NCBI GenBank assembly: GCA_946479615.1
Contig: CAMLGR010000158.1
Location: 1 to 10,489 of the forward strand
Direction: 5' to 3'
Length of the DNA: 10,489 nucleotides
DNA from: an uncultured Bacteroidota bacterium
GTDB taxonomy: Bacteria; Bacteroidota; Bacteroidia; Chitinophagales; Chitinophagaceae
The position numbers and the translations under genes are program-made. The notes under the pieces are model-generated. The model saw nothing but the letters and a program-made list of their open reading frames with translations. It had not been told where the DNA came from and ran no database searches. This document shows, piece after piece, positions 7,270 through 10,489 of the stretch. Each line of letters starts with the position of its first letter. Positions within the stretch are counted from its first letter, which is position 1.

Positions 7270-8541
7270 TTAGAAACGGGAGGGTGCGATTGGGGCTTGC
7301 TTTTTACTCACGGCTATTGTTTTCTGCAATACAATAGACTTGCCTTCATTATCATCTTCGTCGGTACTTCCTTCATGGTCCTTATCCTGTCCGTAAGATC
7401 CGAAGATATCATAGAGTTTATGCGCCGTTGAATAGATGCCGCGGTTGAATTTATTTCCCAGGATGATGATCGTTGCTTTTTCATCGGTCAGCCTGGCAAA
7501 AGCAGCATTGAAACCATGCCAGCGGCCAAAATGGTAGATCACCTTTTTGCCGTTCTTTAATAACAGCATCCGGAATCCCAACCCATAATTATGGATAGAA
7601 GGTTTTTCCAGGCTGTAAGGAGTAAAGGCTGAATCAAGCATATTCTTGCAAAGTACCTTCTCGGTATACAATGCCTGGTCCCATTTCAACAAATCCCTGG
7701 GTGTGGTGTATACATTCTTGTCGCCATAAGTGCCTTCCAGGAAATCATTTTTCCAGACAGTGTTATTATAATTATAGGAAGTAACTACTTTGCCAGTATG
7801 CGCCAGACTATAAACAAACGTATGTTTCATTTGCAAAGGGCCAAAGATCGTTTGTTGCATATAATCGGGAAATGACATGCCGCTGATCTTTTCCACGATC
7901 AGCGCCAGCAGCACAAAATTGGTATTGCAATAGCTGAAGCGGCGGTTAGCCTGGAAATATTTGCCGGGCTTTTCGGTATACAATGCCTGGAGCACATCAT
8001 TATTAGTGGCGCATACTTTCTTATCCCAATCCGGGTTTTTATCCATGAAATAGAGATAATTGGGAAGACCGCTGCGATGATTCAGCAATGTTTTCACGGT
8101 CACACCAGGGTAGGGGAGACCGGGAAAGAACTTTTGTATGGAATCGCTTAAAGAGAGTTTACCCTGTTGCACCAAACCCAGCACAGCCGCTGCTGTAAAG
8201 GTTTTGCTGGTAGAAGCGATATGGATAGGAGTGGTATCAGTCATTACATCCTTTGTTGTCATATCCGCATAACCAATATACTTTTCATACAGGGGATTGC
8301 CGTCTTTGGCAATAAGAATGCTTCCGTTAAAACCATGATTGACCAGGTGCGATTCGAAAAAATTATTCAGTTCACGGACATATTTCCGGAACTCGGCTTT
8401 GTTCATCGCAGTGGGGGTAGGGGCGTAAAATTGCAACGAATCCTCGGGAGCAGGTTCATCATGCTTTTTAGCAGTAGAGGCACGGTTGCAGCTATATACA
8501 ATGATAGCCAGCAGAGCAATTTTTAGTAAGGCGTTTTTCAA
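7270..8541 (-). CDS. Serine hydrolase, beta-lactamase/penicillin-binding protein fold, probable lipoprotein
   Basis: This 423-residue protein belongs to the class C beta-lactamase/DD-peptidase-like family (Pfam Beta-lactamase). The active-site motifs are SxxK at residues 110-113 (STSK, nucleophile Ser110, Lys113), YxN at 204-206 (YCN) and an HFG-type third motif at 337-339 in place of KTG; NHRSGLPNY at 154-162 is a further family signature. The N-terminus has a short hydrophobic segment ending in IVYSC, a lipobox-like site with Cys18; Tyr at -2 is unusual. It therefore probably acts outside the cytoplasm, on the periplasmic or surface side. A tail of about 40 residues, acidic then basic, extends past the catalytic domain. 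The substrate cannot be told: D-Ala peptides, esters and beta-lactams all occur in the family, so it should not be called a resistance gene. The start is TTG at 8541; no ATG lies between it and an in-frame stop four codons upstream. It is divergent from serA. Confidence 0.9.
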   Translation of the reverse strand: MKNALLKIALLAIIVYSCNRASTAKKHDEPAPEDSLQFYAPTPTAMNKAEFRKYVRELNNFFESHLVNHGFNGSILIAKDGNPLYEKYIGYADMTTKDVMTDTTPIHIASTSKTFTAAAVLGLVQQGKLSLSDSIQKFFPGLPYPGVTVKTLLNHRSGLPNYLYFMDKNPDWDKKVCATNNDVLQALYTEKPGKYFQANRRFSYCNTNFVLLALIVEKISGMSFPDYMQQTIFGPLQMKHTFVYSLAHTGKVVTSYNYNNTVWKNDFLEGTYGDKNVYTTPRDLLKWDQALYTEKVLCKNMLDSAFTPYSLEKPSIHNYGLGFRMLLLKNGKKVIYHFGRWHGFNAAFARLTDEKATIIILGNKFNRGIYSTAHKLYDIFGSYGQDKDHEGSTDEDDNEGKSIVLQKTIAVSKKQAPIAPSRF

Positions 8542-8557
8542 GGTCGGATGATTTCAA

Positions 8558-8588
8558 CAAAATAAATAAGCAATCTTCTAATAACCAA
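8558..8588 (-). promoter_or_regulatory. Weak candidate promoter for the serine hydrolase
   Basis: On the minus strand, TTG (complement of 8586-8588) is followed 21 bases later by TATTTTG (complement of 8558-8564). This resembles the -33/-7 pair of Bacteroidota but the -7 box is one base short of TAnnTTTG. It would give a leader of roughly 10-15 bases before the TTG start codon. Confidence 0.3.
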
Positions 8589-8634
8589 CTCTAATTTTTC
8601 CCCAATACTTCATTAATCTTAATAACTGCATGGT

Positions 8635-8642
8635 TATATTTG
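8635..8642 (+). promoter_or_regulatory. -7 promoter box abutting the serA start codon
   Basis: TATATTTG is a full match to the TAnnTTTG -7 element. It ends only four bases before the serA ATG at 8647, so the expected transcription start falls at or next to the ATG. Either the mRNA is leaderless or a different promoter upstream is used; no clear -33 element is seen. Confidence 0.55.
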
Positions 8643-8646
8643 CAGT

Positions 8647-9885
8647 ATGGCAGCAACAGACATTACAAGCTATCCAAAAGAAAAAATCAGGATACTTTTT
8701 TTAGAAAACATAAGTGATCAGGCCGTCAAAAACTTCCAGCGTCAGGGATACACACAGGTCGAAAAAATCACGAAAGCCCTGACCGAAGATGAATTAATCA
8801 AAGAAATAAAGGATGTTCATATCCTTGGTATACGATCCAAAACGAAGATCACCCCTAAAATATTGGATGCCGCTAAAAAATTACAGGCTATCGGGTGCTT
8901 TTGCATAGGGGTAAACCAGGTGGATCTGAAAGAAGCCACCAAAAAAGGCATAGTTGTATTCAATGCTCCTTATTCCAATACGCGTTCGGTAGCGGAACTG
9001 GTGATCGCATTGGCCATTATGCTGATCCGCCGCATCCCTGACAAAAACACCTCCGCTCACCAGGGCATCTGGATGAAAGAATCCAAAGGGAGCTATGAAC
9101 TCCGGGGAAAAACACTTGGTATTATAGGGTATGGTAATATAGGGTCACAGGTAAGCGTACTTGCCGAAGGAATGGGTATGAAAGTGCAGTTCTATGATGC
9201 CGAAACCAAACTGCCATTAGGTAATGCCAGTGATGCCAAATCATTAAAAGAGCTGGTCGGCACATCCGATGTGATCACATTGCATGTACCGGAAAATCCG
9301 CAGACAAAGAATCTTGTTAATAAAGCGCTTTTAAAGAATTTTAAAAAAGGATCCATTCTTATCAATTATGCCAGGGGCGAAGTTGTGGACCTTGATGCAT
9401 TACGCGTGGCAATTGAAGAGGGCCGTATCAGCGGTGCTGCTATCGATGTATTTCCGTGGGAACCTGAAAAGAACGGTGATAAATTCGATACACCTTTACA
9501 GGGTTTGCCCAATGTAATTCTTACACCGCATATCGGTGGATCAACCGAAGAGGCACAACAGAACATCGGGGAAGATGTAAGCGCCAAATTGTTCAATTAC
9601 CTGGAAAAAGGAATCACCTTTGGTTCGCATACGATTCCCGGTCTGTCATTGCCGCCACAGGAAAATACACACCGGATCCTGCATATACATAAGAATGTAC
9701 CGGGTGTATTATCAGAGATCAATACTCAACTTTCCAAACATCATATCAATATCCTTGGTCAGTATCTCAAGACCAATGATAATATCGGCTATGCCGTGCT
9801 GGACCTGGATAAAAAATTATCCACCCAGGCATTACAGTTATTGAAAGAAGTAAAGGAAACGATCAAAGTACGTTTGCTATATTGA
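8647..9885 (+). CDS. serA: D-3-phosphoglycerate dehydrogenase
   Basis: This 412-residue cytosolic enzyme oxidises 3-phosphoglycerate to 3-phosphohydroxypyruvate with NAD+, the first committed step of serine synthesis. It has the E. coli-type layout: substrate-binding domain, an inserted Rossmann domain (GYGNIG at residues 161-166) and a C-terminal ACT domain (about 340-412). Catalytic residues of the D-2-hydroxyacid dehydrogenase family are present: Arg243 in YARGE, Glu272 in FPWEPE and His295 in TPHIGGST. IGCFCIGVNQVDL at 82-94 and APYSNTRSVAELVI at 107-120 are close to the E. coli protein. In the ACT domain, His348, Asn350 and Asn368 align with the E. coli serine-binding residues, so feedback inhibition by L-serine is likely. 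The ATG at 8647 is the first start after the promoter box; no other Met occurs before residue 125. No serC or serB is adjacent; the gene appears to stand alone. Confidence 0.97.
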   Translation: MAATDITSYPKEKIRILFLENISDQAVKNFQRQGYTQVEKITKALTEDELIKEIKDVHILGIRSKTKITPKILDAAKKLQAIGCFCIGVNQVDLKEATKKGIVVFNAPYSNTRSVAELVIALAIMLIRRIPDKNTSAHQGIWMKESKGSYELRGKTLGIIGYGNIGSQVSVLAEGMGMKVQFYDAETKLPLGNASDAKSLKELVGTSDVITLHVPENPQTKNLVNKALLKNFKKGSILINYARGEVVDLDALRVAIEEGRISGAAIDVFPWEPEKNGDKFDTPLQGLPNVILTPHIGGSTEEAQQNIGEDVSAKLFNYLEKGITFGSHTIPGLSLPPQENTHRILHIHKNVPGVLSEINTQLSKHHINILGQYLKTNDNIGYAVLDLDKKLSTQALQLLKEVKETIKVRLLY

Positions 9886-9907
9886 TTTCATCTGACAACT
9901 TATTAAC

Positions 9908-9979
9908 TATGGCCGGTATAACCACATCGATAGCTCCCTGGTTATCGATATAGCTTGCCCTATTGAGAAACCGGCATAA
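9908..9979 (+). other. Possible structured RNA region downstream of serA
   Basis: Beginning 22 bases after the serA stop, an outer stem pairs TATG(G)CCGGT (9908-9917) with ACCGGCATA (9970-9978), with one bulged G. Inside it, ATCGATA (9926-9932) can pair with TATCGAT (9943-9949), or ATAACCA (9918-9924) with TGGTTAT (9939-9945); the two inner pairings exclude each other because they share bases 9943-9945. No T tract follows, so this is not a standard terminator. Function unknown. The rest of the gap 9886-10134 holds only the palindrome and promoter listed separately. Confidence 0.3.
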
Positions 9980-10072
9980 ATAATTATTTCCATGTTTTAT
10001 TGATACACAAACGATCCGGCCTATCCAGGCAGGATGTTTGTAACCATTTATGGCAAAACTATACCACCGATT

Positions 10073-10112
10073 ATTTACATTATTTTCAATAATTATTGAA
10101 AATAATGTAAAT
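10073..10112. promoter_or_regulatory. 40-bp perfect palindrome, candidate operator
   Basis: Every one of the 20 base pairs matches; the half-site is ATTTACATTATTTTCAATAA followed directly by its complement, with no spacer. It contains only four G/C pairs-worth of positions (10078, 10087, 10098, 10107). The right edge covers the first five bases of the TAAATTTG -7 box of the next gene, so a protein bound here would block or modulate that promoter. An intrinsic terminator is less likely because no T tract follows and the stem is AT-rich. Confidence 0.6.
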
Positions 10113-10115
10113 TTG
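10108..10115 (+). promoter_or_regulatory. -7 promoter box of the ndh-like gene
   Basis: TAAATTTG fully matches TAnnTTTG and lies 19 bases before the ATG at 10135, giving a leader of about 15 bases. The -33 region would fall inside the palindrome, around TTTTC at 10083-10087. Confidence 0.65.
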
Positions 10116-10134
10116 TACGGTAAAACCAAGTATC

Positions 10135-10489
10135 ATGAAAGTAGTAATCGTAGGAGCAGGATTCGGGGGTCTTAAACTGGCCCGCAAGCTCAATAACAAG
10201 GCAGGATTTGAAGTCACATTGGTAGACAGGTTCAATCATCACCAGTTTCAGCCCTTATTTTACCAGGTCGCTACGGCAGGGCTGGATGCAAGTAATATTT
10301 CTTTTCCGCTGCGAAAAGTATTTCATAACAGCAAAAATGTAAAGATCAGGGTACAGGCGCTGAAAGAGATCGTACCCGCAGAGCATAAGATTATTACGGA
10401 CGTGGAAGAAATGCCGTACGATGTACTGGTGCTGGCTATGGGCGCCGGTACTAACTTTTTTAATAATGCACAAATAGAGGCGAATGTCC
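10135..10489 (+). CDS. ndh: Type II NADH:quinone oxidoreductase-like FAD protein (3' end outside window)
   Basis: The first 118 codons run open to the window edge. The N-terminus is a Rossmann FAD-binding motif, VVIVGAGFGGLKLARKL at residues 3-19, with the family's acidic ribose-binding residue at the end of the second strand (VTLVDR, Asp33). HHQFQPLFYQVATAGL at residues 36-51 is the signature of NDH-2-type dehydrogenases, and YDVLVLAMGAGTNFF near residue 100 is the second FAD-contacting strand. NDH-2 is a peripheral membrane flavoprotein that passes electrons from NADH to quinone without pumping protons. The ATG at 10135 begins exactly at the conserved start of the fold. It has its own promoter, overlapped by a 40-bp palindrome, which suggests regulated expression. 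The NAD(P)-binding half and membrane anchor are outside the window, so the exact subfamily remains open. Confidence 0.9.
   Translation, partial: MKVVIVGAGFGGLKLARKLNNKAGFEVTLVDRFNHHQFQPLFYQVATAGLDASNISFPLRKVFHNSKNVKIRVQALKEIVPAEHKIITDVEEMPYDVLVLAMGAGTNFFNNAQIEANV

Noticed and set aside
7270..8541. Reading the serine hydrolase as a beta-lactam resistance gene
   Set aside because: The SxxK and YxN motifs are shared with peptidases and esterases, and the third motif is HFG rather than KTG. Substrate cannot be inferred from the sequence.
9863..10129. Minus-strand open frame of 88 codons between serA and the ndh-like gene
   Set aside because: Its 3' end overlaps the end of serA and its 5' end is made from the palindrome and the promoter of the next gene. 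The sequence matches no family I recognise, and it has no promoter or ribosome binding site of its own.

Overview
The window looks like a chromosomal housekeeping stretch from a Bacteroidota bacterium, most likely of the Chitinophagaceae type. Three things point there. Matches to the Bacteroidota -7 promoter element TAnnTTTG sit just upstream of hppA, serA and the last gene, and purine-rich ribosome binding sites are mostly absent. The signal peptidase I has the long insertion typical of the phylum. Several proteins (CsaA-like protein, K+-dependent membrane pyrophosphatase, HHxFQPLFYQVATAGL-type NADH dehydrogenase) have a Bacteroidota character. The phylum call is an inference from these features; the family is a guess.

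Layout. Bases 1-618 (+) hold the 3' part of signal peptidase I (lepB), followed at once by a strong intrinsic terminator. Cytidine deaminase (cdd, 673-1164, +) follows. A gap of about 300 bases between convergent genes (1165-1472) contains a degenerate inverted repeat built from ACACGGATA-like words. Then comes a long minus-strand block: CsaA-like tRNA-binding protein (2027-2359) and O6-methylguanine-DNA methyltransferase (ogt, 1473-1970), probably cotranscribed; membrane pyrophosphatase (hppA, 2506-4746) with its own promoter and terminator; an unrecognised 164-residue protein (4942-5436); the bifunctional NAD(P)H-hydrate repair enzyme (nnr, 5564-7081); a large near-perfect inverted repeat (7117-7267); and a lipoprotein-like serine hydrolase of the beta-lactamase/PBP fold (7270-8541). 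The strand then switches: serA (8647-9885, +) is divergent from the hydrolase, and a type II NADH dehydrogenase-like gene (10135 to the end, +) begins after a 40-bp perfect palindrome.

The genes do not form one pathway. They are mostly independent units of core metabolism and maintenance: protein export (lepB), pyrimidine salvage (cdd), alkylation repair (ogt), pyrophosphate-driven ion pumping (hppA), repair of damaged NAD(P)H (nnr), the first step of serine synthesis (serA) and quinone-linked NADH oxidation (ndh-like). I see no phage, insertion sequence, CRISPR array, toxin-antitoxin pair or defence island.

The most unusual signals are non-coding: the perfect 40-bp palindrome touching the ndh-like promoter, the long nested inverted repeat between nnr and the hydrolase, and a -7 box only four bases before the serA start codon, which suggests a leaderless or nearly leaderless mRNA. 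Among the proteins, the displaced glutamate in the pyrophosphatase and the possibly truncated orphan gene with an in-frame TAG are worth checking.
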